Shown in pieces: positions 54,935 to 64,000 of a stretch of 64,000 nucleotides of DNA. The DNA is from Nitratireductor thuwali (GTDB taxonomy: Bacteria; Pseudomonadota; Alphaproteobacteria; Rhizobiales; Rhizobiaceae), in NCBI RefSeq assembly GCF_036621415.1, contig NZ_CP030941.1:2044001-2108000 (forward strand). The letters are read 5' to 3'. Position numbers and translations under genes: made by a program. A model generated the notes under the pieces. The model did no database searches and was not told the DNA's origin. It worked only from the letters and a program-made list of their open reading frames with translations. How positions within the stretch are numbered: the first letter of the stretch is position 1; every line of letters begins with the position of its first letter.

Positions 54935-56245
54935 CTAGAGGATGAAGCGCGAAAGGTCCGTGTTCTTCGCTAGGTCGCCGACATTGGTGTCGACATAGCC
55001 GGCATCGATCGTGACCTTGGAGCCCGACCGGTCGGGCGCGTTGTACGAGATGTCGTCCAGAACACGCTCCATCACGGTCTGCAGCCTGCGGGCCCCGATG
55101 TTCTCCACGCTGGCGTTGAGGTCGACGGCAATCGCCGCGAGCCGGTCGATGGCATCGTCGGTGAACTCCAGCTCGACGCCTTCGGTGTCCATCAGCGCGA
55201 TATACTGCTTGATGAGGCTCGCCTCCGTCTCGGTCAGGATGCGGCGGAAATCGTCCTTCTCCAGCGCCCGCAACTCGACTCTGATCGGCAGGCGGCCCTG
55301 CAGTTCCGGCAGAAGATCGGACGGCTTCGACACGTGGAACGCGCCGGAGGCGATGAACAGGATATGATCGGTTTTGACCGGCCCGTACTTCGTGGCCACG
55401 GTCGTTCCCTCCACCAGCGGCAGCAGGTCGCGCTGCACGCCTTCCCGGGAGACGCCGGCACCCATGCCGCCTTCGCGGGATGCGATCTTGTCGATTTCGT
55501 CAAGGAAGACGATGCCGTCGTTCTGCGCCGATGACAGCGCGGCCTGTATGACGGCGTCCTGGTCGAGCAGCTTGTCGGACTCGTCGTCGATCAGTTGCCC
55601 GTAGGACTCCTTGACCGTGGTCTTGCGCACTTTGGTGCGGCTGCCGCCCATAGCTTTTTGCAGCATGTCGTTGATGTTGAGGACGCCGATATTGGCTCCC
55701 GGCATGCCGGGAATCTCGAAGCCGGGCATGCCGCCGCCGGTATCGGAAACCTCGATCTCGATCTCCTTGTCGTCGAGCTCGCCGTTGCGCAGCTTCTTGC
55801 GGAAGCTGTCCCTTGTGGCCGGGCTGGCCGTTTTGCCGACCAGCGCTTCCAGCACGCGCTCCTCAGCCGCAACGTGAGCCCGGGCTTTCACTTCCTCGCG
55901 CATTTTCTCGCGGGTCAGCCCGATAGCGACCTCCACGAGATCGCGGATGATCTGCTCCACGTCGCGGCCGACATAGCCGACCTCCGTGAATTTCGTGGCC
56001 TCCACTTTCATGAACGGCGCGCCTGCCAGCTTGGCCAGCCGCCGCGAAATCTCGGTCTTGCCGACGCCGGTGGGGCCGATCATGAGGATGTTCTTTGGCA
56101 TCACCTCTTCGCGCAACCCCTCATCGAGCTGCTGGCGGCGCCAGCGATTGCGCAGCGCGATGGCGACCGCACGCTTGGCGTCCTTCTGGCCGATGATGAA
56201 GCGGTCAAGCTCCGAAACGATCTCGCGCGGGGAAAAATTCGTCAT
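54935..56245 (-). CDS. hslU: ATP-dependent protease ATPase subunit HslU
   Basis: AAA+ unfoldase that feeds proteins to HslV. The 436-residue protein begins [17 protein letters not shown], has Walker A GPTGVGKT at 57-64, the pore motif GYVGRDV, Walker [12 protein letters not shown], an intermediate domain, and ends in LSRFIL, the tail that docks on HslV. It overlaps the GNAT gene by four bases; the GNAT gene overlaps hslV, so the three are one operon. Confidence 0.98.
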   Translation of the reverse strand: MTNFSPREIVSELDRFIIGQKDAKRAVAIALRNRWRRQQLDEGLREEVMPKNILMIGPTGVGKTEISRRLAKLAGAPFMKVEATKFTEVGYVGRDVEQIIRDLVEVAIGLTREKMREEVKARAHVAAEERVLEALVGKTASPATRDSFRKKLRNGELDDKEIEIEVSDTGGGMPGFEIPGMPGANIGVLNINDMLQKAMGGSRTKVRKTTVKESYGQLIDDESDKLLDQDAVIQAALSSAQNDGIVFLDEIDKIASREGGMGAGVSREGVQRDLLPLVEGTTVATKYGPVKTDHILFIASGAFHVSKPSDLLPELQGRLPIRVELRALEKDDFRRILTETEASLIKQYIALMDTEGVELEFTDDAIDRLAAIAVDLNASVENIGARRLQTVMERVLDDISYNAPDRSGSKVTIDAGYVDTNVGDLAKNTDLSRFIL

Positions 56246-56784
56246 AGGTTGGTCTCGCTTGCGTGTCGGTCGTATTGCATGATGAGTGCATCGCCGGTGC
56301 GGCCCTCAAGGTGGGGAACAGGGCGGAACCCGGCTTTTTCATAGGCGCGTATGGCGCGCGCATTGCCGCGGTCCGGATCGATGATGATGCTTCGGTGCCC
56401 TTCCTCGATCAACCGGCGAACGAAAGCGGCAAGGGCGGCGGAGCCGATGCCCTTGGACAGAAGTTCGGGATCGCCGAGGGAAAGATCGACGCCGATCGTC
56501 TCGGACGGAAGCTCCATGAGCCAGGGATGTTCCTTCACCCATTGCTCATTCTGATGATGGCCGATGAACCAGTACTGGATGTATCCCACTGGCCGGTCGT
56601 CGAGCACGATGAGGAACGGCCGCGTGGAATCGTGTCCTTCGACCATGTCGCGGATGAAACCCAGTTCCTCCTCCGGATCGCCCCACCATTCCCGCATGTG
56701 GGGGGCGCCGAGCCATTGCGCGAGCATCGGCAGATCGGCCTCCATCACCGGATTGAAGCGGATATTTGACCCTTCATTCTTCAT
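56242..56784 (-). CDS. GNAT-family acetyltransferase (AAC(6')-like)
   Basis: A 180-residue acyltransferase. The order [34 protein letters not shown], then [14 protein letters not shown] with the acetyl-CoA pyrophosphate loop, and [13 protein letters not shown] fits the AAC(6')/AacC4-like or siderophore-type GNAT subgroup. The substrate is unknown, so resistance should not be inferred from this alone. It is squeezed between hslV (11-nt overlap) and hslU (4-nt overlap), an arrangement also seen in some relatives. ATG at 56784 gives the family N-terminus. Confidence 0.9.
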   Translation of the reverse strand: MKNEGSNIRFNPVMEADLPMLAQWLGAPHMREWWGDPEEELGFIRDMVEGHDSTRPFLIVLDDRPVGYIQYWFIGHHQNEQWVKEHPWLMELPSETIGVDLSLGDPELLSKGIGSAALAAFVRRLIEEGHRSIIIDPDRGNARAIRAYEKAGFRPVPHLEGRTGDALIMQYDRHASETNL

Positions 56785-57322
56785 CCAGCGATTCCAGGAC
56801 GACGTTGTCGTTGGTGTAGATGCAGATGCTAGCTGCGATGGCCATCGCCTTGCGCGCCACTTCCTCGGCATCCTTGTCCGTATCCAGAAGCGCGCGGGCG
56901 GCCGCGAGCGCGTAGTTTCCGCCCGATCCGATCGCCATCACGCCCTGCTCGGGCTCCAGCACGTCCCCATTGCCGGTAAGCGCCAGCGTGATCGATTTGT
57001 CCGCAACCAGCATCATCGCCTCCAGCCGGCGCAGATACCGGTCGGTGCGCCAGTCTTTGGCCAGTTCCACACAGGCGCGCATCAGCTGGTCGGGATACTG
57101 CTCGAGCTTGCTTTCCAGCCGCTCCAGCAGCGTGAACGCATCCGCCGTCGCGCCGGCGAAACCGGCGATGACATTGCCCTTACCGATCCGGCGTACCTTG
57201 CGTGCATTGCCCTTCATCACTGTCTGGCCCAGGCTGACCTGCCCGTCGCCGGCGATCACCACCTTGCCGCCCTTGCGAACGGTGACGATGGTGGTGGCGT
57301 GCATGGAAGGGGCTTCACTCAT
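56774..57322 (-). CDS. hslV: ATP-dependent protease proteolytic subunit HslV
   Basis: Proteasome-related threonine protease of the HslUV complex. The 182-residue product has the nucleophile region [27 protein letters not shown], where the mature chain starts at a threonine after a short propeptide, then [10 protein letters not shown] and [17 protein letters not shown]. The start is ATG at 57322, or ATG 57304 with a shorter propeptide. It is divergent from hisB across 189 bp, the usual arrangement in this order. Confidence 0.97.
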   Translation of the reverse strand: MSEAPSMHATTIVTVRKGGKVVIAGDGQVSLGQTVMKGNARKVRRIGKGNVIAGFAGATADAFTLLERLESKLEQYPDQLMRACVELAKDWRTDRYLRRLEAMMLVADKSITLALTGNGDVLEPEQGVMAIGSGGNYALAAARALLDTDKDAEEVARKAMAIAASICIYTNDNVVLESLDEE

Positions 57323-57511
57323 GGCGGGTCCTTTCGAACGGCGGGCGTCTCCAGAGCGGTTATGTAAGCGGCCCGCCGGCAATTGCAAACCGGGCATGTT
57401 GCCCGAGGCCGCCATCTTCCGGCGCAAGGATACCCACGACGCCGGCTGGCGCTGGCGTTCCGGCGGACATGCTGCTAGAAGGCTGGCCTTCTGACCGCCA
57501 AGAGGACAGCC

Positions 57512-58120
57512 ATGGCTCAAGGGACGGCGCGCAAGGCCGAAATCAGCCGCAGGACCAACGAGACGGATATCGCCGTTTCGGTCGATCTCGATGGGGAAGG
57601 GCGCTTCGACGTCGCATCCGGCGTCGGCTTTTTCGACCATATGCTCGAGCAGCTTTGCCGCCACAGCCTCATCGACATCACGCTTAGAGCCAAGGGCGAT
57701 CTGCACATCGACGACCACCACACGGTGGAGGATTGCGGCATTGCCATCGGTCAGGCGCTTGCGAAGGCGCTGGGCGAGCGGCGCGGCATCATGCGCTATG
57801 CTTCGCTCGACCTTGCCATGGACGAATGCCTGACACGGGCAGCCGTCGACGTTTCGGGCCGGCCGTTCCTGGTCTGGAATGTGACCTTTCCGACCGCCAA
57901 AATCGGCACGTTCGACACGGAACTGGTTCGGGAGTTCTTCCAGGCCCTGGCGCAGAGCGCCGGCATTACGCTGCACGTCGCCAACCACTATGGCGCCAAC
58001 AGCCACCATATCGCCGAGACCTGCTTCAAAGCCGTGGCGCGGGTGCTGCGCGCCGCGCTTGAGGCCGATCCCCGTCAGCCCGATGCCGTCCCCTCCACCA
58101 AGGGAACGCTGAACGGCTGA
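57512..58120 (+). CDS. hisB: Imidazoleglycerol-phosphate dehydratase
   Basis: Manganese enzyme of histidine synthesis that dehydrates imidazole glycerol phosphate. The 202-residue protein is the monofunctional form, without the phosphatase domain, and carries both metal motifs: [15 protein letters not shown] and [12 protein letters not shown] (HHxxE). ATG is at 57512. It is followed after 33 nt by a DUF2628 gene and then hisH-hisA-hisF-hisE. Confidence 0.98.
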   Translation: MAQGTARKAEISRRTNETDIAVSVDLDGEGRFDVASGVGFFDHMLEQLCRHSLIDITLRAKGDLHIDDHHTVEDCGIAIGQALAKALGERRGIMRYASLDLAMDECLTRAAVDVSGRPFLVWNVTFPTAKIGTFDTELVREFFQALAQSAGITLHVANHYGANSHHIAETCFKAVARVLRAALEADPRQPDAVPSTKGTLNG

Positions 58121-58153
58121 CCGTCGTAACGCCTGCATGGGGCGAAGAGTTGA

Positions 58154-58657
58154 ATGGCAAGCTATCTCGTAGTCGAACCTGAAACCGAAACGGGCGATGC
58201 CGCGGAAAAGGCAGTGGTGCTGCGCGACGGCTTTTCCTTTTTTGCCTTTCTGGCGCCCGTCATTTGGTTCCTCGTCCACCGCATGTGGTGGGAGGCGCTC
58301 GCCGCACTGGCGCTGGCACTGGCACTGGCGGCGCTGGGAACGGTCGCCGGATACTCGGCCGCGGCCTTCATCGTCTCCTTGTGCGTTTCGTTTCTGATAG
58401 GCATGGAGGCGCAGAGCTGGCGGGTCGCGTCCCTGCAGCGCAGAGGCTGGCATGTATGGGGCGTTGTGGAGGCCAATTCCAAGGACGAGGCAGAAATCCG
58501 CTACGCGGCCGAATCGGCGTCCGGTCCCCAATATGTCCGCACGAGCCAGAGGCCGGCCGCGGCGCCTCCGCCAGTGCCTTGGGGATCGGCCGGAAACCCC
58601 GTCGCACAGCGCCGCCATTCCACCTTCGGCCTGATCGACTACCCCCGGAAGTCCTGA
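58154..58657 (+). CDS. DUF2628 membrane protein
   Basis: A 167-residue protein with a soluble start, two to three central hydrophobic spans ([14 protein letters not shown], an [12 protein letters not shown] repeat, [17 protein letters not shown]) and a cytoplasmic proline-rich tail. The NERRRxxLxRRGW-like segment is [18 protein letters not shown]. It fits DUF2628, which sits at this place in the his operon of many rhizobia; its role in histidine synthesis, if any, is unknown. hisH starts 2 nt after it. Confidence 0.9.
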   Translation: MASYLVVEPETETGDAAEKAVVLRDGFSFFAFLAPVIWFLVHRMWWEALAALALALALAALGTVAGYSAAAFIVSLCVSFLIGMEAQSWRVASLQRRGWHVWGVVEANSKDEAEIRYAAESASGPQYVRTSQRPAAAPPPVPWGSAGNPVAQRRHSTFGLIDYPRKS

Positions 58658-58659
58658 AC

Positions 58660-59310
58660 ATGCGCGTTGCGATCATCGACTATGGCTCCGGCAATCTGCG
58701 TTCGGCCACCAAGGCCTTCGAGCGTGCTGCCCGAGAGGCCGGCATTGCCGCAGAGATCGAACTGACGGCCGACGCCGCCCGCGTTCGCACCGCGGACCGC
58801 ATCGTTCTGCCCGGCGTTGGCGCCTATGCGGCCTGCCGGGCGGGCCTCGATGCCGTGCCCGGCATGGTCGAGGCGATCCGCGAAACGGCGATCGACAGGG
58901 CGCGGCCCTTCCTCGGCATCTGCGTCGGCCTTCAACTCATGTCGTCGCGTGGGCTGGAGAAAACGGTCACGGAAGGTCTTGGCTGGATCAAGGGCGACGT
59001 GAAGGAAATGACGCCTTCCGACCCGACCCTCAAGATACCACAGATCGGCTGGAACACGATTCACGTGAAACATGACCACCCGCTGTTTGCCGGCATCCCC
59101 ACCGGGCCGGATGGGCTGCATGCCTATTTCGTGCATTCGTATCATCTCGACGCGCAGCACGAGGAGGACGTGCTGGCGGTGACCGATTACGGCGGTTCCG
59201 TCACCGCGGCGGTGGGCCGGGACAATCTTGCCGGCACCCAGTTTCATCCCGAAAAGAGCCAGCAGCTGGGCTTGGCGCTCATCGCCAATTTCCTGAAGTG
59301 GAAGCCATGA
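58660..59310 (+). CDS. hisH: Imidazole glycerol phosphate synthase, glutamine amidotransferase subunit
   Basis: Supplies ammonia from glutamine to HisF. The 216-residue class I amidotransferase begins [15 protein letters not shown], has the nucleophile Cys88 in GICVGLQL and the His/Glu pair in QFHPEKSQ. It overlaps hisA by four bases. A parS-like site (59057-59072) is contained in its coding sequence. Confidence 0.98.
   Translation: MRVAIIDYGSGNLRSATKAFERAAREAGIAAEIELTADAARVRTADRIVLPGVGAYAACRAGLDAVPGMVEAIRETAIDRARPFLGICVGLQLMSSRGLEKTVTEGLGWIKGDVKEMTPSDPTLKIPQIGWNTIHVKHDHPLFAGIPTGPDGLHAYFVHSYHLDAQHEEDVLAVTDYGGSVTAAVGRDNLAGTQFHPEKSQQLGLALIANFLKWKP
59057..59072. other. parS-like site inside hisH
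   Basis: CGATTCACGTGAAACA matches the parS consensus at 14 of 16 positions; 14 of the 16 bases also equal the hemE site. It lies about 14.7 kb from the origin segment. Confidence 0.55.
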
Positions 59311-60041
59311 TCCTTTTCCCCGCCATCGACCTCAAGGAAGGTCAATGCGTGCGCCTGAAGCTCGGCGAGATGAGCCAGGCGACCGTCTACAACGCCGATC
59401 CCGCCGCCCAGGCAAAGGCCTTCGAGGAGCAGGGGTTCGAATGGCTGCATGTGGTCGACCTCGACGGCGCCTTCGCAGGAACGAGCGTCAATGGTGCCGC
59501 GGTCGAGGCGATCCTGGCAGCGACGAAGAACCCGGTGCAGCTCGGCGGCGGCATCCGCACAATTGAGCAGATCGAGGCATGGCTGGACAAGGGTCTCGCC
59601 CGCGTCATCCTCGGCACGGTGGCGGTGCGCGACCCTGATCTGGTGCGCGGAGCCTGCCGCCGGTTTCCAGGCAGGATCGCCGTCGGCATAGATGCGCGCG
59701 GTGGCTACGTCGCGGTGGAGGGCTGGGCCGAAATCTCGGAGCTTTCGGCGGCGGAGCTTGCGAAACGTTTCGAAGGAGCCGGCGTTGCTGCGATCATCTA
59801 CACCGACATCGACCGCGACGGCGTCCTGACCGGCATCAACTGGGAGGCAACCATCGACCTTGCAGAAGCGGTCGACATACCGGTCATCGCCTCCGGAGGG
59901 CTCGCCTCCATTGCCGATATCGTGCGCATGACGATGCCGGACGCGGCGAAGCTGGAAGGCGCCATCTCCGGCCGCGCTCTCTATGACGGGCGCGTCGATC
60001 CGGCCGAGGCGCTGCGGATCCTGCGCGAGGCGCAATCATGA
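59307..60041 (+). CDS. hisA: ProFAR isomerase
   Basis: TIM-barrel isomerase that converts ProFAR to PRFAR in histidine synthesis. The 244-residue protein has catalytic Asp8 in [17 protein letters not shown], the phosphate loop [21 protein letters not shown] with the second catalytic aspartate, and [11 protein letters not shown] at 59307 overlaps the hisH stop; hisF overlaps its end by four bases. Confidence 0.98.
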   Translation: MILFPAIDLKEGQCVRLKLGEMSQATVYNADPAAQAKAFEEQGFEWLHVVDLDGAFAGTSVNGAAVEAILAATKNPVQLGGGIRTIEQIEAWLDKGLARVILGTVAVRDPDLVRGACRRFPGRIAVGIDARGGYVAVEGWAEISELSAAELAKRFEGAGVAAIIYTDIDRDGVLTGINWEATIDLAEAVDIPVIASGGLASIADIVRMTMPDAAKLEGAISGRALYDGRVDPAEALRILREAQS

Positions 60042-60853
60042 CGCTCAAATCCCGCGTCATCCCCTGTCTGGACGTCAAGGACGGCCGTGTCGTCAAGGGC
60101 GTCAACTTTGTCGACCTGGTCGATGCCGGCGATCCGGTGGAAGCGGCCAAGGCCTATGACGCGGCCGGGGCGGACGAATTGTGCTTTCTCGACATCACCG
60201 CTTCGAGCGAGAACCGCGAGACGATCTTCGACGTCGTGGCGCGGACGGCCGAGCAGTGTTTCATGCCGCTGACCGTGGGCGGCGGCGTTCGCGAGGTGGC
60301 GGATATCCGCAAGCTGCTGCTTGCCGGTGCCGACAAGGTGTCGATCAACACGGCGGCGGTGAAGGACCCGGATTTCGTCGCCCGCGCGGCCGACCGGTTC
60401 GGCGATCAGTGCATCGTCGTCGCAATCGACGCCAAGAAGGTGTCCGGGGAAGGCGCGGCCGCGCGCTGGGAAATCTTCACCCATGGCGGGCGCAACGCCA
60501 CCGGCATCGACGCCATCGAGTTCGCCCGCCGCGTTGTCGACCTCGGCGCCGGCGAAATCCTGCTGACTTCCATGGACCGAGACGGCACCAAGGCCGGCTA
60601 CGACATAGCGCTGACGCGGACGGTGGCCGATGCGGTGCGCGTGCCGGTGATCGCCTCGGGCGGTGTCGGTACGCTCGATCATCTGGTCGACGGCGTTAAG
60701 CAGGGCCATGCTGCCGCTGTGCTGGCGGCATCGATTTTCCACTTCGGCACCTATACGATCGGCGAAGCAAAACGCTTCATGGCCGATCATGGCCTGGCCA
60801 TGCGGCTCGATCCGGCACAAGGCCCAGAACAGGGCGAGGCAGCGACACGATGA
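60038..60853 (+). CDS. hisF: Imidazole glycerol phosphate synthase, cyclase subunit
   Basis: Closes the imidazole ring with ammonia from HisH, releasing AICAR. The 271-residue TIM barrel shows catalytic Asp12 in [38 protein letters not shown] with the second aspartate, and [12 protein letters not shown]. The C-terminal residues after LAMRLDP are slightly longer than usual. It overlaps hisA and hisE by four bases each. Confidence 0.98.
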   Translation: MTLKSRVIPCLDVKDGRVVKGVNFVDLVDAGDPVEAAKAYDAAGADELCFLDITASSENRETIFDVVARTAEQCFMPLTVGGGVREVADIRKLLLAGADKVSINTAAVKDPDFVARAADRFGDQCIVVAIDAKKVSGEGAAARWEIFTHGGRNATGIDAIEFARRVVDLGAGEILLTSMDRDGTKAGYDIALTRTVADAVRVPVIASGGVGTLDHLVDGVKQGHAAAVLAASIFHFGTYTIGEAKRFMADHGLAMRLDPAQGPEQGEAATR

Positions 60854-61173
60854 GCACTTTCGATCTGGCGCGGCTGGAATCCATCATCGCCGAGCGCGCC
60901 CGCTCTGGCGACACCAATTCCTGGACGGCCAAGCTCTATGCCGCAGGCATGGAAAAAGCCGCTCAGAAGCTTGGCGAGGAGGCCGTCGAGACGGTCATTG
61001 CCGCGGTGCGCGGGAACCGTGAAGCCGTCATTTCCGAAAGCGCTGATCTTCTGTATCATTGGCTGGTTGTCCTGAATCTGGCCGAGGTGCCGCTGGACGA
61101 GGTGATGGCCGAACTGGAAAGCCGCACATCGCGCACGGGCATTGCCGAGAAGGCCGCCCGCCCGGCGAATTGA
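60850..61173 (+). CDS. hisE: Phosphoribosyl-ATP pyrophosphatase
   Basis: Hydrolyses phosphoribosyl-ATP to phosphoribosyl-AMP, an early step of histidine synthesis. The 107-residue protein is the standalone all-alpha MazG-fold form, without HisI, and has the metal motif [18 protein letters not shown] and [13 protein letters not shown]. It overlaps hisF by four bases; coaA begins 32 nt later. hisI, hisG and hisD are not in the window. Confidence 0.97.
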   Translation: MSTFDLARLESIIAERARSGDTNSWTAKLYAAGMEKAAQKLGEEAVETVIAAVRGNREAVISESADLLYHWLVVLNLAEVPLDEVMAELESRTSRTGIAEKAARPAN

Positions 61174-61205
61174 AACGGTTGCGGGCGGAAGAGGGATTAC
61201 GGCGC

Positions 61206-62165
61206 ATGGATCAGTTGGTTGCGGGGGAACGCTACTCTCCCTACCGCTTCTTCTCCGCAGAGCGCTGGGCCAATTTCCGCGCCGACACGCCGCTCACCCT
61301 CACCGAGGACGAGGTTCGCCGGCTTCGTTCGCTGAACGACCCTATCGACCTGGATGAAGTGCGCCGCATCTACCTGTCCATGTCGCGGCTGCTGTCGGCG
61401 CATGTCGAGGCAAGCCAGCTCCTGTTCCGTCAACGCCAGGTCTTTTTCGAGGCGGACGATGCGGTGAAGGCGCCATTCATCATCGGCATCGCCGGATCGG
61501 TCGCCGTCGGCAAATCCACCACGGCGCGCGTGCTGAAGGAGCTTCTTGCGCGCTGGCCGTCGAGCCCCAAGGTCGATCTGGTTACCACCGACGGCTTCCT
61601 CTATCCCAACGAGGTGCTGCGGCGCGAGGGCCTGATGGACCGCAAGGGATTTCCCGACAGCTACGACGTCGGCGCGATCCTCCGCTTCCTGTCGGGCATC
61701 AAGGCGGGGCTTCCGAATGTGCGCGCGCCCCTCTATTCGCACCTGACTTATGATGTGTTGCCGGGCGAATTCGTCACCATCGACAGGCCCGACATTCTCA
61801 TTTTCGAAGGCATCAATGTGCTGCAGACCCGCGAGTTACCCGAGGACGGCAAGGCGGTGCCCGTGGTCTCGGACTTCTTCGACTTCTCGATCTATATCGA
61901 TGCGCCCGAAGAACTGATCCATCACTGGTATGTCGACCGCTTCATGCGGCTGCGCGATACCGCCTTCAGGGATCCGAAATCCTTCTTCCATCGCTATTCA
62001 CGGCTTTCAGCCGATGCCGCGCGCACCATCGCCGAACAGCTCTGGAAAAACATCAACCTGAAGAACCTGAAGGAAAACATTCTTCCCACCCGCCCCCGCG
62101 CCGACCTTATCCTGCGCAAGGGCGCGAACCATCTGGTGGAGGAAGTGGCGCTGCGTAAGCTTTAG
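61206..62165 (+). CDS. coaA: Pantothenate kinase (type I)
   Basis: Phosphorylates pantothenate, the first and regulated step of CoA synthesis. The 319-residue protein has the P-loop GSVAVGKS at 97-104, [35 protein letters not shown] and FEGINVLQ, as in E. coli CoaA. ATG at 61206 follows GAGGGA. It sits downstream of hisE, as in other rhizobia, probably co-transcribed with the his genes. Confidence 0.97.
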   Translation: MDQLVAGERYSPYRFFSAERWANFRADTPLTLTEDEVRRLRSLNDPIDLDEVRRIYLSMSRLLSAHVEASQLLFRQRQVFFEADDAVKAPFIIGIAGSVAVGKSTTARVLKELLARWPSSPKVDLVTTDGFLYPNEVLRREGLMDRKGFPDSYDVGAILRFLSGIKAGLPNVRAPLYSHLTYDVLPGEFVTIDRPDILIFEGINVLQTRELPEDGKAVPVVSDFFDFSIYIDAPEELIHHWYVDRFMRLRDTAFRDPKSFFHRYSRLSADAARTIAEQLWKNINLKNLKENILPTRPRADLILRKGANHLVEEVALRKL

Positions 62166-62237
62166 ATTTAAGCAATCGCGCACCGACAACCGGTATATGC
62201 TTGTCTGGAATAGCTATCATTTCACCATGTCGGACCG

Positions 62238-62855
62238 TCAGGCCGGCTTCGTCACCCGGCGCAGGGTGAGATTGATGCGGCCAACGCCTTTCAACAGGGT
62301 CGAGGTGCCGGGATAGATGCGGTCGACGCCGTGGTGGCAAAGCCGCCCCTCGCCGGCGAGCAGCAGTAGGTCGCCGCTCTCCAGCCGCAGCGATACGGTG
62401 CGGTCCGCACGCTTCGTGCCGCCCACGCGAAACAGGCAGGCGTCGCCCAGCGATACGGAGACGACGGGAGCGTCGAACTCCTCCTCATCGCGATCCTGGT
62501 GCAGTCCCATTCTGGCGTCGGAATCATAGAAATTCACCAGGCAGGCCTCCGGCGGATGAGGATAGGAGGAGAACTCGTCCCATAGCCGCAGAAGCGAGGC
62601 TGGTATCGGCGGCCAGGGCCTGCCGCTCACCGGATGGGTTGCCTGGTAGCGGTAGCCCCGCTCCTTGTCGGTGACCCAGCCGAGCGTGCCGCAATTGGTC
62701 ATGCGTACGCGCATCGGCTTGCCCGTGCGCGGCATGGCGGGCACATAGAGCGGCGCTTCGGCCACGACTGCCCGAATCTCGTCGACCAGCGACTGCTGGG
62801 CCTCAAGGTCGAGGCAGCCGGGGAGGTGACGTACGCCTGATGGCAGCTGAACCAT
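62238..62855 (-). CDS. alkB: AlkB-like 2-oxoglutarate/Fe(II) dioxygenase
   Basis: Removes methyl groups from N1-methyladenine and N3-methylcytosine in DNA or RNA by oxidative demethylation. The 205-residue protein has the iron ligands His119 and Asp121 (LHQDRDEE), a distal His at 174/175 (CHHGVDRI), and the 2-oxoglutarate motif RINLTLR at 193-199. ATG at 62855 follows GGGGAG; in-frame ATGs up to 62888 are less likely. It is convergent with coaA. Confidence 0.94.
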   Translation of the reverse strand: MVQLPSGVRHLPGCLDLEAQQSLVDEIRAVVAEAPLYVPAMPRTGKPMRVRMTNCGTLGWVTDKERGYRYQATHPVSGRPWPPIPASLLRLWDEFSSYPHPPEACLVNFYDSDARMGLHQDRDEEEFDAPVVSVSLGDACLFRVGGTKRADRTVSLRLESGDLLLLAGEGRLCHHGVDRIYPGTSTLLKGVGRINLTLRRVTKPA

Positions 62856-62974
62856 GATCTCCCCATACGGCATTTGATAGTAGCACAAAACCCCGGACGT
62901 CCGGGCCCGGGAGTTGATGATGCCACATGGAAATCAGTGCGCCGCCCGATTCCTGGCGGCGCCGCTTCCCGTTC

Positions 62975-63427
62975 TTACAGCGCCGGAATGCGAAGCACCT
63001 GCCCGGGATAGATCTTGTCCGGATGGGTCAGCATGGGCTTGTTTGCCTCGAAAATCACGGTGTACTTCGCACCATTGCTCTTGCCGTAATTGGCCTCTGC
63101 AATCTTCCAGAGATTGTCGCCCTTCTTGACCGTGTAGAAAACCGGTTCGCTGGTCTCGCCGCCCGCGTCGGCCACTTTCAGCTCGCCTGCCTCGACCTTG
63201 GAAACGCCAAGCGTGTTGCCGACGGCGATAACCGCCTTTTCGAAGGCCGACTGATCGGCGACCTCGCCTTTGAGCACCACCTTGTCGCCCTGCACCTCGA
63301 CCTCGACCTTGTCGGTACCGAGCTTGTGCGAATCGAGCTCCTTCTTCAGCTCGGCGGCTTCCGGGGCTTCGTCATCGACCACGCCCAGCTTCTTCCCCAC
63401 CGACTTAACGAAATCAAAAATTCCCAT
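62975..63427 (-). CDS. BON-LysM protein, Kbp/YgaU type
   Basis: A 150-residue cytoplasmic protein with an N-terminal BON domain (about 30-90) and a C-terminal LysM domain (about 104-150: YTVKKGDNLWKIAEANYG, ending PGQVLRIPAL). It has the length and order of E. coli YgaU/Kbp, which binds potassium and stabilises cells under salt stress. No signal peptide is present, which fits Kbp rather than a peptidoglycan binder. ATG is at 63427. Confidence 0.92.
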   Translation of the reverse strand: MGIFDFVKSVGKKLGVVDDEAPEAAELKKELDSHKLGTDKVEVEVQGDKVVLKGEVADQSAFEKAVIAVGNTLGVSKVEAGELKVADAGGETSEPVFYTVKKGDNLWKIAEANYGKSNGAKYTVIFEANKPMLTHPDKIYPGQVLRIPAL

Positions 63428-63530
63428 GGCAATATGCTCCTGTTTGAACAGCATGTCATTTGACGTGTAACGGCAATATATTTCAACCGTAAAACGGTGG
63501 TCCCTCGCTGACGCCGGTAAGGCCCCTCGA

Positions 63531-63965
63531 TCAATCCGGCTTAATCGGCCCCCGCATCTTTTTCACCTGGGAGCGCCCTGCCTTTGCCTTGAGGCGGCGC
63601 TCGACCGCACCGCGCGAGGGCTTGGTCTTCTTGCGCGGCTTGGGCGGCGGCTCGGCGGCACGCTTGAGCAGTTCCATAAGCCGGTCGCGCGCATCGGTCC
63701 GGTTGAGCTCCTGCGTCCGGTAACGTCCTGCTTCGATCAGTATCTCGCCATCCTTGGTCGCCCGGCTGCCGGCCAGATGCAGCGCCCGCTGCCTCACGGG
63801 CTCGGGCAGGTTGCGGGCGTTGGCGGCGTCGAACCGCAACTGCACCGCCGTCGCCACCTTGTTGACGTTCTGGCCGCCGGGGCCGGAAGACCGGATGAAC
63901 TGCTCATCCAGCTCGTCTTCGTCGACGAAAATGCCAGGCCGGATGATGAGAGCTGGTTCGGGCAT
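63531..63965 (-). CDS. arfB: Alternative ribosome-rescue peptidyl-tRNA hydrolase ArfB
   Basis: Releases nascent chains from ribosomes stalled on broken messages. The 144-residue protein has the GGQ motif at 30-32 in SSGPGGQNVNKVAT and the essential basic C-terminal tail (KPRKKTKPSRGAVERRLKAKAGRSQVKK), which sits in the empty mRNA channel. It is complete in the window, starting at 63965. Nothing else is seen in the last 35 bases. Confidence 0.96.
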   Translation of the reverse strand: MPEPALIIRPGIFVDEDELDEQFIRSSGPGGQNVNKVATAVQLRFDAANARNLPEPVRQRALHLAGSRATKDGEILIEAGRYRTQELNRTDARDRLMELLKRAAEPPPKPRKKTKPSRGAVERRLKAKAGRSQVKKMRGPIKPD

Positions 63966-64000
63966 TGGCTTGTCAGTCAGGCTTTGCTGATTGCAGACGA

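Noticed and set aside
58300..58345. Short tandem CTGGCA-type repeat in the DUF2628 gene.
   Set aside because: It encodes the alternating Ala-Leu of a membrane span; low complexity, not a regulatory repeat.

Overview
The window looks like a piece of an alphaproteobacterial chromosome of the order Hyphomicrobiales (Rhizobiales), probably near Mesorhizobium/Phyllobacteriaceae. The signs are high GC, TTTCACGTGA-type parS sites, GANTC (CcrM-type) sites at the origin, rhizobial small families (Usg, DUF1402, DUF1737, DUF2628, TimA) and the hemE / DUF299-maf-aroE-coaE-dnaQ-secB order that flanks the chromosomal origin in this class. No species can be named from the sequence alone.

Layout. 0.1-6.6 kb: acs, usg, yggS, leuS and lptE. 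6.8-9.3 kb: a PlsC-like acyltransferase and a polytopic membrane protein of unknown function. 9.3-22.2 kb is the accessory part. A branched-chain-type ABC importer (binding protein, two permeases, two ATPases) runs on the plus strand. It converges on a tightly coupled minus-strand operon of six genes: FAD subunit, fused [2Fe-2S]/Mo hydroxylase, 6-hydroxynicotinate-reductase-like Fe-S protein, UPF0280 (ApbE-like), AA_synth (PF06684) and MarR. pncA (nicotinamidase) is divergent from that operon. A nearly identical 17-bp element lies in front of the importer and between the operon and pncA, so the three units look like one regulon. I infer a reductive N-heterocycle (nicotinate-like) catabolic system; the real substrate is unproven.

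22.3-32 kb: asd, leuB, leuD, RidA, a CitE-like lyase, several small proteins, tRNA-Gly(GCC), ProX, CnoX, a LON-domain protein and a Trm112-like protein. This block and the accessory region separate leuS-lptE from holA, genes that are usually adjacent in related genomes.

32-50 kb is the origin domain. holA, then parB-parA-rsmG-mnmG and mnmE on the minus strand, with a cluster of parS-like sites in the mnmG-mnmE gap; then a DUF255 protein, rho, hemJ and hemE. A 397-bp gene-free segment with DnaA boxes, an AT-rich stretch and five GANTC sites is the probable oriC. Beyond it are ppsR(DUF299)-maf-aroE-coaE-dnaQ. dnaQ has a frameshift at a C6 run near its 3' end. A 1545-bp IS5-like element, with matching 6-bp flanking duplications and a frameshifted transposase, sits between dnaQ and secB.

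50-64 kb: fxsA; the timA-mltA-Smr-XRE operon; a DUF1402 protein; hslV-GNAT-hslU; hisB-DUF2628-hisH-hisA-hisF-hisE-coaA; then alkB, a Kbp/LysM protein and arfB. These are ordinary core genes in dense operons with many 4-nt ATGA overlaps.
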